64,000 nucleotides of DNA from Enchytraeus crypticus. Lineage: Eukaryota > Annelida > Clitellata > Enchytraeida > Enchytraeidae. Position 1 is the stretch's first letter, and the number at the start of each line of letters is the position of its first letter. The position numbers and the translations under genes were made by a program. Under the pieces are notes generated by a model that had not been told where the DNA came from, did no database searches, and saw only the letters and a program-made list of their open reading frames with translations. Shown here in pieces: positions 54,629 through 64,000 of this stretch. Location of the stretch: positions 1,029,501 to 1,093,500 of the forward strand of contig CAJHZI010000255.1 in NCBI GenBank assembly GCA_905160935.1, read 5' to 3'.

Positions 54629-54670
<42 letters not shown>

Positions 54671-54677
54671 TGTATAT

Positions 54678-54717
<40 letters not shown>

Positions 54718-54775
54718 TGTATATATACATGTATATATATATATATATACATGTATATATATATATAATTGTATA
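54613..54775. repeat. TA tracts with palindromic TGTATATACA punctuation
   Basis: (TA)n interrupted at regular spacing by CTGTATATACATGT, giving a strongly self-complementary block. Confidence 0.95.
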
Positions 54776-54779
54776 TATG

Positions 54780-55860
54780 ATTTGCTTTTTTAATTTTTAG
54801 TTTAATATTTTTTTTTGTCTTTTATTTTTTATGTATGCATGATCGGTGGTCAATTAGATAGTTTTTTTATAACCTATTTGACGGCCTAATGCGTGCTATT
54901 GCATATTTGATTGTTTTTTTAAAATAAACATAGGTCTCTCTGCATACATTTCATGACATCTTCTCGAAGTTTGCTGGTAAATCATATCGTAAAAGCATAT
55001 CTAAGTAACTCAACTCTATGTGACCCTGCCTGTAGCAGCTCCAAAACTATGGAATGAACTTCCACATTTTAAAGGACATTCTTGAGTCAGCTGATAGCTT
55101 TAAAAGAATCCTATGACGCATATGTTAGCATGTTCCTTCCCTGAAAATTCTAAGAAAATTCTGTGATATGATCTATATTCAGCTATATTATTGACAACTG
55201 TATTTTGGTTTTTCGATACTTGTTGTGTGATGTGCATTCTACTATATTTGCTTGTTTTATTGCATGTAATTATTTGAAAGCACAGAGACGTGTTTTCATG
55301 ATATACTCTATAAATTAAAGTTTAAACATTTAATATAGCTTGTTACAAGGGAGTATAATACGTATCAATAAATCCTGGCACTATTTAAAATGTAGTAGGT
55401 AGCGTGATTGTGGTGTTTTCTAGGAAGTAGAACGAGGAGCATATTATACGTATCTGGTTACTAGCACTTTTAACTTTGCGTGCTGGCAAATATAACGTGA
55501 AAAGTGAAAACTCTGGGTTAATGCGGCCAATTGTTTTTTTGAATTCTATATTATGTTGGTTATGCATGGAAAAACTCTCAACCTCATATCGTTCCTTCTC
55601 TTTATGATTATAGCTTACACTCGTCTAAAAACTAATCGTGAAATATAAAGGTATCAAATTTTACGAAGCAGAAATAAACTACGAATATCAAACGTTTTAA
55701 TTAATGAAACAAATTCAATATAAAAAAAATTAAAAAATATATAACGAAAAAAATAAATAATAGTAATAACAATGTTTACATAATTATTACGAGACGACTA
55801 GCTGCTCATTATGCAGTGTTAAAGCAGACTGTTAATAGGAATAAGTGCTTGGACCTGCCA
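54780..55860. other. Intronic/AT-rich DNA, nothing recognised
   Basis: A LINE-tail-like GGACCTGCCACTTGTCAG occurs at 55851; the rest is unclassified. Confidence 0.45.
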
Positions 55861-55867
55861 CTTGTCA

Positions 55868-55875
55868 GAAAACTG

Positions 55876-55918
<43 letters not shown>

Positions 55919-55946
55919 ATATAGAGAGAGGGGGAGATATATATAT

Positions 55947-56007
<61 letters not shown>

Positions 56008-56008
56008 G

Positions 56009-56046
<38 letters not shown>

Positions 56047-56097
56047 AGAGAGAGAGAGAGATAGAGAAAGAGAGAGAGAGAGATAGAGAGAGGGGGG

Positions 56098-56130
<33 letters not shown>

Positions 56131-56131
56131 G

Positions 56132-56162
<31 letters not shown>

Positions 56163-56173
56163 TGAGAGAGAGA

Positions 56174-56215
<42 letters not shown>
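55868..56215. repeat. GAGA and TA composite microsatellite
   Basis: Alternating (GA)n and (TA)n blocks over about 350 bp. Confidence 0.95.
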
Positions 56216-56219
56216 ATGT

Positions 56220-57015
56220 TGTAACTTTATGTAATAGAGCAGATTCTACTCGTCATTTTTACTCAGGAAGAGAAAAGAATTTGTTGAGCCAGTTTTTCTC
56301 TTCGCAGAATTCTCAGTTCAATTGATTTTGCATTGAAGGCAATCAGCAATGATTTTTATCTGTTAATCAGCTTTCAACTCAATTCAATTCTCCCTTTTCA
56401 CATCTATTCCAGTGATATACTGCATCGAATTAATAAATTTATATTATTAAACATAATTCCATTTAAATTGAAGGTAATTCTTCGAAAATTATTTTAATCC
56501 TAAGAATGTAGAGATTTTGTCAATGGTTAAAAAATACCGATTTGTTATAATGTTATTATGACTATTTTTAGAGAATGTCATTAACCGACGAATGAAACCC
56601 TACATGCAGTTTTCTTGAGATTTCTAAATTCAATTCAAACAGATGGATTAGATAAATGTTATCTTCAAATGCAAACCCATTGCGTTGCTAACTAAAGCTA
56701 ATACTGTTTCATTATCTCCTGATATTTTAAAAGACGTCAGTATCATAATCCTGGTCAAAATCCGGTGAATTCCGGTGAATTCTGATGAAATATGGTGAAT
56801 TCTAGTGAATTCTAAGAAGTCGATTCAACCCTGGAAGCGGTGGAAAATTATGCCAGTAAAAAAGTCATAGTAGCCGTGATAGAGCTTCGTGGGAAATTAA
56901 TTACGAAGCTCAAGAACTGTGGAATGGATAAGAAACATGTAGTTCTGACAATGAGTTACCAAGCTTTCTGCATGGACGCTTATCTAGTAATAAGAGTACT
57001 CTATTAGAGTAAACA
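56220..57015. other. No gene recognised
   Basis: Short TCCGGTGAATTC-type triplicate at 56760-56810; otherwise AT-rich. Confidence 0.45.
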
Positions 57016-57017
57016 TT

Positions 57018-57060
<43 letters not shown>

Positions 57061-57705
57061 TCACAGTCAGTCAGTCGGGGCCTATCACAGTCAGTCAGGG
57101 CCTGTCACAGTCAGGAGGGCCTGTCACAGTCAAGTCAGGTAGGTCAGGGCCTGTCAAAGTCAGTCAGGGCCTGTCACAGTCAGTCAGGGCCTGTCACAGT
57201 CAGTCAGAGCCTGTCACAGTCAGGTAGGTCAGGGCCTGTCACAGTCAGGTAGGTCAGGGCCTGTCACAATCAGGAGGGCCTGTCACAGTCAGGTAGGTCA
57301 CGGCCTGTCACAGTCAGGGAGGTCAGGGCCTGTCACAGTTAGGATGGCCTATCACAGGCAGGTCAGGGCCTGTCACAGTCAGGTAGGTCAGGGCCTGTCA
57401 CAGTCAGGTAGGTCAGGGCCTGTCACAGTCCGATAGATCAGGGCCTGTCACAGTCAGGTAGTTCAGGACCTGTCACAGTTAGCCAGGGCCTGTAAAAGGT
57501 AGGTCAGGGCCTGTCACAGTCAGATAGTTCAGGGCCTGTCACAGTCAGAAGGGCCTGTCACATGTCAAGGCCTGTCACAGTCAGGAGGGCCTGTCACAGT
57601 CAGGTAGGTCAGGGCCTGTCACAGTCAGATCAAGGCCTGTCACAGTCAGTCAGTGCCTGTCGCAGTCAGCCAGGGCCTGTAAAAGGTAGGTCAGGACCTG
57701 ATGGC
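57018..57705 (+). repeat. GA tract and 20-28-bp minisatellite
   Basis: After a GA tract, about 28 variable units built on GGTCAGGGCCTGTCACAGTC, with optional AGGTA and AGTCAG insertions. Confidence 0.95.
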
Positions 57706-58084
57706 TTAGATCTAGCATCGACTCACCACATACAACTCTTCTAAATCTAACCTCTATTCCTCCTGCGCTGTTATTCGTTGTAATTGATCCGCTGCATATT
57801 TATGAAGGGAAGACCCACGTAGATAGTGGCCTCGTATCGACTGATAAGTTCACGGCTAAAGGGTTTGTTTGTGGAGGTCAGTTTATGACAAAAATCACGT
57901 GATTTCTGTCCGTAACGTGACGAGAATATAGTGCAGATTTTCAATTCCGGTAATATGACGAGAGTGTAGCACAGATTTGTTACTAGGCTTCTGTAAAGTC
58001 GTGACCTTGTCTCAATTTGCACAAATGCTGTTTTGATTGATTCTGCATGAAGAGCAGCAATGGAAAACCACCTCAGTGTTACTT
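57706..58084. other. No gene recognised
   Basis: Short frames without support. Confidence 0.4.
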
Positions 58085-58265
58085 TGCAGCATTTTGCAAA
58101 TGCAAAAAACGAAATAAGTGTCTTGTACTTCCTGAAGCTTGCAATAGGAAGATATTAACCTGCTTAATCTAGGCCATGTAAACATTTAATGCAGCCTATA
58201 GCTTGGGGAAAATTTGACTTTTGAGGTGGGTTCCATTTCTTTCCTCGGGTTTCCTTAGTTAGCCG
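58085..58265 (+). repeat. Unclassified repeat related to 27913-28430
   Basis: GCAGCCTATAGCTTGGGGAA and GACTTTTGAGGTGGGTTCC parallel the two earlier copies. Confidence 0.55.
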
Positions 58266-58423
58266 CTCACGAACACGACATGTGTATATCATGGGTAGCT
58301 GTAGTCTATTCTTTAGCTATTAAATTCTTTATTATTATACATGGATATTATCTTCTCTAAGAGCCGTGCCTGTTCCAAGCCTGGGCGGTCATGGTCAAAT
58401 TGTATGTATATTACATGTATATT

Positions 58424-58753
58424 CAGTGGCGGACTGGCTCCCAAAGGCCCACTGAGGAAATTTTGGAGACAAGAAGAATCAAATTACAACAGAACCTGTA
58501 ATTTCATGCAGTAGTTATTTTGGCAACGTTGTGATATTATATTCTTTCACTACTCCTCCTCCCGGTCCTAATATTTATTCGCCGGTTTTAGCCTGATCTC
58601 AAGTGGTCAAATTTCACATTTTTACCGTTCAAATTCAAATTTTTCTTTCGTTTTCATTTAATTTTTTTTGCTGCAGGGGGCCCATGGGGTCCACAGGGTG
58701 AGGGGGACCCACTGAGGGATCCCTCAGTCCCTCACCAGGCCAGTCCGCCCCTG
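58424..58753. mobile_element. 330-bp hAT-type MITE (CAGTGGCGGACTGGC family)
   Basis: Inverted ends CAGTGGCGGACTGGC and GCCAGTCCGCCCCTG; target duplication TGTATATT exact at 58416-58423 and 58754-58761. A different family from the GGATCC MITEs. Confidence 0.95.
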
Positions 58754-59236
58754 TGTATATTATAGACCTTTTATAATATGTAGAGGTAACTCTGCTCACA
58801 AAATAAACAAAGCCTAGAGGGAGAGAGGGAAGGGGAGTGTGCTTATAATTCCGGCTGGCAATATTCTATATATTCCCATATATTTATTATGATTTTCGTC
58901 ATTTGTTAACAGAATGGTGTTTTAATAACAATAATAAATAATATTACCATTACTTATCAAAGCATGATAAACATATGTCTTAATTTTCATTTAATATATG
59001 TCTAGATTGAATATCTAGAGAGGATATATTACATTTTTACGATAAATTACGTTGCAGTTGCCAGCCACAAAACAATTAAGTTTATGATTGCACGGTGGCG
59101 CCTCCTAGCGAAAGAAAAAATATAAAGTGCGATTTTTCAAAGTAAACACCTTTTAATTTAAGGTCTATAGTCTATTCTTATTCTATATACTTAGTTAGAC
59201 TCGTTTGATAGTCTTTGACTCCCGCCAGTTTTAATT

Positions 59237-59237
<1 letters not shown>
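58754..59237. other. No gene recognised
   Basis: AT-rich; the short phrase CGGTGGCGCCTCCTAGCG near 59095 has no partner in the window. Confidence 0.4.

Positions 59238-59284
<47 letters not shown>
59238..59284. repeat. (GA)n microsatellite
   Basis: Uninterrupted GA tract. Confidence 0.95.
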
Positions 59285-59287
<3 letters not shown>

Positions 59288-59455
59288 CTACTATTCCTAG
59301 ATAGACATAGCTAGAGACGTTCTGGTAAAGGAACAACATCCGGTTAAGATTTTTAATAGGCATAATTTTCTTCGGTATGGTTTAAATGTCTACTTTACAA
59401 CAAACAGATCCGCTAAAGGTAGCTTATCTACATGTACAATGAACACAGGCAGTAG

Positions 59456-59868
59456 CCTATTAGGCAACTCTTATAGGCAACTCTTATAGGCAAATCTTAT
59501 AGGCAACTCTTACAGGCAACTCTTATAGGCAACTCTTATAGGCAACTCTTACAGGCAACTCTTATAGGCAACTCTTATAGGCAACTCTTACAGGCAACTC
59601 TTATAGGCAACTCTTACAGGCAACTCTTATAGGCAACTCTTATAGGCAACTCGTACAGGCAACTCTTATAGGCAACTCTTATAGGCAACTCTTATAGGCA
59701 ACTCTTATAGGTAACTCTCATAGGCAACTCTTACAGGCAACTCTTATAGGCAACTCTTACAGCCAACTCTTATAGGCAAGTCTTACAGGCAACTCTTATA
59801 GGCAACTCTTATAGGCAACTCTTATAGGCAACTCTTATAGGCAACTCTTATAGGCAACTCTTATAGGA
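59456..59868 (+). repeat. 13-bp minisatellite, about 31 units
   Basis: Unit AGGCAACTCTTAT with ACAGG/ATAGG variants. It begins beside GTAGCCTATTAGGC, a TAGGCCTA-like word that may have seeded it. Confidence 0.95.
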
Positions 59869-59869
59869 T

Positions 59870-60484
59870 ATTAGTCTTCATGTCACAACCTGTCAAATGT
59901 CACGTTATTCATCGCATGCAATATTTAAAATGTCAAATTGGTGACAGTGTATTGTTAATACTAATTCCATATTTGCATATTATTATTTACTACAATTTAC
60001 TTTAGAAAGGATTCTATAGAGCTGTGAATTTAATGAGACGCAGTGCGTCGACTAGATACTCTGTGGTCATATCGATTTATTGTTGACGTCTGTCCACCAC
60101 AAACACATGTGAGTACACATGTACATACGTATAGATACGCTGATGTGTGTGAATTGTGCTAGATGGTACGGATTTCTTCCGGTAGTCAGCTAGATAGAGC
60201 TCAATTGTGCTCTTTCTAACGACCGTTTTATTTGTATTCTGTCTCGTTGTATGCGCTTGGTGTATATTTTGATTCAGTTACAAATAAATGATCATGCTTC
60301 TCTCGTGCTTCTTCTCCAGGAGTAGTTGATGTTGTCGTAGAATACGTCAAACTTTTAGTAAATGCCACAAGACACTACAGTGTCAAAGCAAACATAACAT
60401 AACAACAATTAAGTGCTGTTAAATGACAAAATAAAGATGTTACAATAGTGAGATGTTAAATAATAATAATAACAACAATAATAA
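59870..60484. other. No gene; contains a short repeat shared with 32957-32993
   Basis: TATATTTTGATTCAGTTACA and AATAAATGATCATG at 60260-60296. Confidence 0.5.
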
Positions 60485-60730
60485 TAACAACAATTAGAGT
60501 GCTACAGTCATCAATGACAACATCGAGCACTATTGAGACAAAATCAAGCCAGCGAGCAAAAAAAGACAGGTCCAAAAACGGTGCAAATTCCAAAATCCAG
60601 AAATTCAGTCCAAAGTAGTGCTGTCATCAACGACAACATCGATCACTAGCACTATGGTGAGGAATTCAAGCCGTTGAGTAAAAAAGGCTCAAAAAAATAG
60701 AAAAGGTATAAAAATGCCTAAATCCAGAAA
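60485..60730 (+). repeat. Unclassified repeat C, two tandem versions
   Basis: TCATCAATGACAACATCGAG and TCATCAACGACAACATCGAT begin the two units; related to 29280-29440. Confidence 0.65.
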
Positions 60731-61210
60731 ATTTGTCTTACGATAAGCCTTGACTTACTTTAATCTTGTTAAATAAACATAATTTTTTACACATATTTTT
60801 ATAAAACATAATTTTTTTCAAACATCTTTTTTCCAAACATTCGTCATGTTACATATGCATGAAAGTAGTAAATTACTCAGAATCTAATTAGTTATTCTAA
60901 AAGGTTAAGCTGGATAACAAATAACTAGAATAAATAATACACATCTACTACTATTAAATGTACAGCTGTTGTGATTGACTCCATCTTTCTATTAATTGTC
61001 TCTTTACAGCTATTGTGGCCTAGACAGATGGCTAGTAAGTCGCATTTTAAATCATGGATTGACTGAAAATGACATTTAAATTTATGAAATTGAGTTTTCT
61101 ATTTCATCAATTGATTTTATTAATTAATTGATAATCTATTCGTATCCTGAGTTTAGCTTGGATTCAAAGAAAGATGATGATGATGCTTAACTGATTGATT
61201 TATTTATTAA
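60731..61210. other. Intron end, nothing recognised
   Basis: AT-rich DNA leading to the acceptor of the next exon; a short ATGATGATG lies at 61175. Confidence 0.5.
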
Positions 61211-61237
61211 TGCAGTATTTTGATTCATTATATTTAG

Positions 61238-61578
61238 ATGTAATGGGATTCGACAACGTAGACTTCATCATCAGTCACCTGCAGTCAGTGCGCAGTCGTG
61301 ACTCCTCCACCAGCTCTCAGGCAGCCCCTCCCAGTCCCCTGGGGTCTCAGGCAGCCCCTTCCAGTCCCCTGGGACCCCAGTCAGCCCCTTCCAGTCCCCT
61401 GAGACCCCAGTCAGCCCCTCCAAGTCCCCTGGAGCCCCAGGCCCTGCCTAGAGGGGACGTCCCTGGTCATCCCCCGGACGAGACGAGGGAGGATCGGCAG
61501 CCTCGCCGCCTCCTCGACACCCGAGTCGTAGTCAAGGAGATCCGTAAACTTATGCGGATCATTAACTCCGGGAAATAG
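61238..61578 (+). CDS. Putative secreted (neuro)peptide precursor, terminal exon ending Gly-Lys-stop
   Basis: GC-rich exon in AT-rich surroundings. The acceptor TTATATTTAG before 61238 gives the right phase for the donor at 54104 (…LKK-H-VMGFDNVDFIISHLQ); an upstream AG at 61215 would add eight residues but break that phase. After SVRSRDSSTSSQ there are four tandem 11-residue units of the type AAPSSPLGPQS, then ETREDRQPRR and the final LLDTRVVVKEIRKLMRIINS, Gly, Lys, stop. RR cleavage plus removal of Lys and use of Gly as amide donor would release a 20-residue amphipathic amidated peptide. RKLM-x-II also occurs at the C-terminus of CRF (RKLMEII-amide). Exon 1 plus exon 2 make 636 residues. 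Linkage of the two exons over 7.1 kb is inferred from phase and theme only. Confidence 0.55.
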
Positions 61579-61597
61579 AGCAGCCGTAATGGGATAG

Positions 61598-61735
61598 CCA
61601 GTGGCGTTGTCGGTAAGATACTCGACCACGGATCAGTATGTGCGGGTTCAAATCCTGGGCTCGCCCGTCACTAACATCGCTTTCGATCGGGTGAAAAAAC
61701 TGACGTTAACATTGGCTATACCAGCTTTTCTTCCT
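61598..61735 (+). repeat. SINE family 1 copy, 20 bp after the precursor stop codon
   Basis: CCAGTGGCGTTGTCGGTAAG, GGGTTCAAATCCTGGGCTCG, GTCACTAACATCGCTTTCGA, CTGACGTTAACATTGGC. It would lie in the 3' UTR of the precursor mRNA. Confidence 0.88.
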
Positions 61736-62230
61736 CCAGGTCATGGAAAATCTTCATCTTCATCCTCACTAAATCACTGACCAACTGGAGTCGGGATAAG
61801 AGAAATGTTTAGCAATTTCTGGAGCCTAGTCGCTCGTCAGACGAATGACGTTGGTTTGAATCTTAGTGATTTGGAGTCCTTTACGATACGCGCAGTCCAC
61901 TGTGGATCTATTCTTTGACAACTCGGACACAATACGGGCTTTATTACATCCAGGTCATTGACCTCCTGAGTACCCCATGTAAGATATTCTTGCATCTTCT
62001 ACTGGTGTTGTTCAATAATAATTTTTTTTGATGACCTGACTGGCTTTCGTTTAGGACCTTACTTCTCCTCAGCACATTTCTCTTGCAGATTGGTCTGGGT
62101 GAATTGATCTGTAGTGATGTGTGCTGTTGGAGACGTCCCTGACATCATCCCTGGATGAGGAAACGGACGTTAAACCTGTATAATTATTATTAATAAGCTG
62201 CAATGTTTTCCGTCGAGTAAATGCTGTAAT
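61736..62230. other. No gene; SINE-like debris
   Basis: 62140-62180 has GAGGAAACGGACGTTAAACC, a fragment of the SINE-1 downstream block. Nothing else recognised. Confidence 0.45.
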
Positions 62231-62375
62231 AAGCGGGAGACAGTCGTCAGATATTCAACCACGGATCAGTATGTGCGGCTTCAAATTCTGGCCTCGCCAG
62301 TCACTGTTATAGCTTTCGAGAGATGAAACTGCGGTTAACATCTGCTTTACCGGTCTCTTTAAGAACTGTGAAAAT
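62231..62375 (+). repeat. SINE family 1, diverged copy
   Basis: GCGGCTTCAAATTCTGGCCT, GTCACTGTTATAGCTTTCGA, GAAACTGCGGTTAACATCTG. Confidence 0.65.
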
Positions 62376-62404
62376 CTATTTGTCACATATCTATTTTGTT
62401 TGAG

Positions 62405-62535
62405 CTGAGCCGGTGGATTGCTGCCAAGTTGTTCGACAGCGGATCAATAGATAGGACTACAGGGCTCAAATTCAGTGCTCTCCCTGTCATTGACATGCTT
62501 TCGAGCAGAAAACTGGCGTTAAACTTGACCTTAGA
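62405..62535 (+). repeat. SINE family 1, diverged copy
   Basis: GGCTCAAATTCAGTGCTCTC, GTCATTGACATGCTTTCGAG, AAACTGGCGTTAAACTTGAC; 30 bp after the preceding copy. Confidence 0.6.
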
Positions 62536-63305
62536 TTTTATAGATATCTTTATCTAACAGTCTTGAAGAGAAACATTGTGCTTCTGGTCTCCACGTTAAG
62601 ACAACAAAACCTTCCGATATGAATCAGTGTATTAATAGAAAGCCATAAAGATTTAACCTGTTTCCGTACAACAATGCCTCTAACAGAAATGGACTGTTGG
62701 GTGTTTCAATCAGTGGCTGTTTCTTAAAGAACTAAAAGTCATTATCCGATAGGATTAGTGGAGATCAATCTATCAATCAATCAATCAATAAGAATTTAAC
62801 GTCCGATTCCTCGCTATGAGGTAATGTCAGGGACGTCACTTGAAGACTCTACACAAACAGGCGCCAAGAAATGAAAGAGGTGAAGATGAAAGTTTTAAAA
62901 TAGTTCGTCCATTCCTGGTGGCATCAATTAAAATATAAATTCATGGAGTGTTCAGGAGAGGTTTAGTGAGATCAATATGATACACGTTTGTTGTCAATAA
63001 ATGGATGTTTATAAATGATTTATCTTTATCTTGGTTAGCTCAAGATTATCATTTCAAATTTTACAATTCATATGAAATCAATTAATTACAATTAAATACA
63101 TTGATGCACAACAAAGCATTCCAATTGACACATAACACTAAAGCGAATTGTTTATTTGATTGTTAATAAAAACAAACTTATAAAAATAATAAGTAAAGAT
63201 TTTGCATATTTGATTGTATCTGTTACGAGAACAACGCACAAAATAAAGTTTGGAGGCTTCAAAAATGAAAATTACAAACTATGAAAATAAAAACATTTCA
63301 GTAGA
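62536..63305. other. No gene recognised
   Basis: ATCA microsatellite at 62766-62790 followed by GAATTTAACGTCCGATTCCT, reverse-type SINE-1 debris. The rest is AT-rich. Confidence 0.45.
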
Positions 63306-63309
63306 ATTT

Positions 63310-63630
63310 TAATGGCACAATAAAGCAGGTCTCACTTTATGTAAGCACCGTGTAGCATCAATTTAATTGTGTAGGCACTATGAAGCGGCACTTTACATAG
63401 GCACAATTTGGCAGCACTTTGAGTAGGCACTATATAGCAGCACTTTTTGTAGGCAAAATGTAGCAGCGCTTTATATAGGCAAAATGTATCAGCACTTTAT
63501 ATAGGCAAAATGTATCAGCACTTTATATAGGCAAAATGTAGCAGCACTTAATATCGGCACAATTTGGCAGCACCTTTTTTAGGCAAAATGTAGCAGCACT
63601 TTATGTAGGCACAATATCTGAGGTTGAGAG
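63310..63630 (+). repeat. Minisatellite of about 36-40 bp
   Basis: About eight units of TAGGCAAAATGTAGCAGCAC plus TTTATA, with CACAATTTGG variants. Confidence 0.9.
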
Positions 63631-63654
63631 AAAAAGCACCAGTAGAGATTCGAT

Positions 63655-63850
63655 AAATATGCAAATATGAGCATAAACCAGATTCAATCAATTAATCAAT
63701 GCATAAACCAGCATTAATCAAGTTACTAATGTATGAACCAGCATCAATCAATTAACCAATGTGTATTCTAGCATCAATAGCTGATTAATCAATGATTAAT
63801 CAATGACTAATCAATGATTAATCAATGATTAATCATTGATTACATTAAAG
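63655..63850. repeat. ATCAATCAATTA-type short tandem repeats
   Basis: Imperfect repeats of AACCAGCATCAATCAATTAA, then TAATCAATGAT; strongly AT-rich. Confidence 0.85.
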
Positions 63851-64000
63851 AGATTTCACATTAAAGTCTCACGACTTTGGTATTAACAGAAAATCTATTT
63901 ACAGGACCGAATAACGCAAGAGTTCTACAGACATTTAACATTTCAGCGACACGTAAATTTTATCAGACATTTGAATATTATGAGACATTTAAAGTCTCCA

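Noticed and set aside
54613-54775. Palindromic TA block as a regulatory hairpin or origin
   Set aside because: Simple-sequence TA tract of a kind found throughout the window; no independent sign of function.
57060-57705. CRISPR-like array of repeats and spacers
   Set aside because: Units vary in length, spacers are fragments of the unit itself, and the genome is animal; it is a minisatellite.
59456-59868. CRISPR-like or regulatory array
   Set aside because: A 13-bp contiguous tandem repeat without spacers.

Overview
The window is AT-rich, repeat-laden DNA from an animal, most likely an invertebrate. Coding sequence sits in spliced exons with GT..AG borders. The recognisable host genes are metazoan (a Dok-type PTB adaptor, UBE2M, B-box and RING/B-box proteins, Kelch repeats). 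The transposon load (several LINE groups, hAT elements and their MITEs, two tRNA-like SINE families, one Polinton-like fossil) and long microsatellites are typical of large marine-invertebrate genomes. The phylum cannot be fixed from the sequence. No bacterial operons, rRNA genes, functional tRNA genes or CRISPR arrays were seen.

Layout. 0-8 kb: + strand exons of a Dok-like adaptor (3540-6877) and one exon of the NEDD8-conjugating enzyme UBE2M (7447-7684), among microsatellites, SINEs and LINE tails. 8-19 kb: almost wholly repeats: LINE reverse-transcriptase fragments, a duplicated reading frame on the - strand at 15.1 and 17.4 kb, and an internally deleted hAT transposon with a perfect 8-bp target duplication. 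19.5-24.7 kb: an unidentified Ser/Pro-rich + strand gene ending tail-to-tail with a long, broken LINE of the restriction-like-endonuclease type. 24.9-27.7 kb: a duplicated short exon-like segment and a B-box/coiled-coil exon, both on the - strand. 28-40 kb: mostly repeats, with one unidentified - strand reading frame at 35.6-36.5 kb. 40.2-45.6 kb: a complete-looking two-exon gene encoding RING, B-boxes, coiled coil and Kelch repeats, with a MITE and a Polinton-like fossil in its intron. 46.6-49.7 kb: a 30-bp satellite array and the second copy of a 1.8-kb repeat also present at 1.3-3.2 kb. 52.5-61.6 kb: two exons that join in phase to give a 636-residue secreted precursor with basic cleavage sites and a C-terminal Gly-Lys amidation signal. 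61.6-64 kb: SINEs and short tandem repeats.

The genes do not form one pathway. Two touch ubiquitin-like conjugation (UBE2M; the TRIM-like ligase), one tyrosine-kinase signalling (Dok-like), and one probably peptide-hormone secretion.

The two observations I find most worth pursuing are (i) the palindrome TAGGCCTA, which between the two 1.8-kb repeat copies appears as a clean 6-bp gain at plain TA dinucleotides, like a footprint of a TA-targeting transposon, and (ii) the putative amidated-peptide precursor, whose last residues resemble the C-terminus of CRF-family hormones. Several exons (Dok-like exon 3, the 20-kb gene) change frame by -1 near homopolymers, so assembly errors are likely in places.
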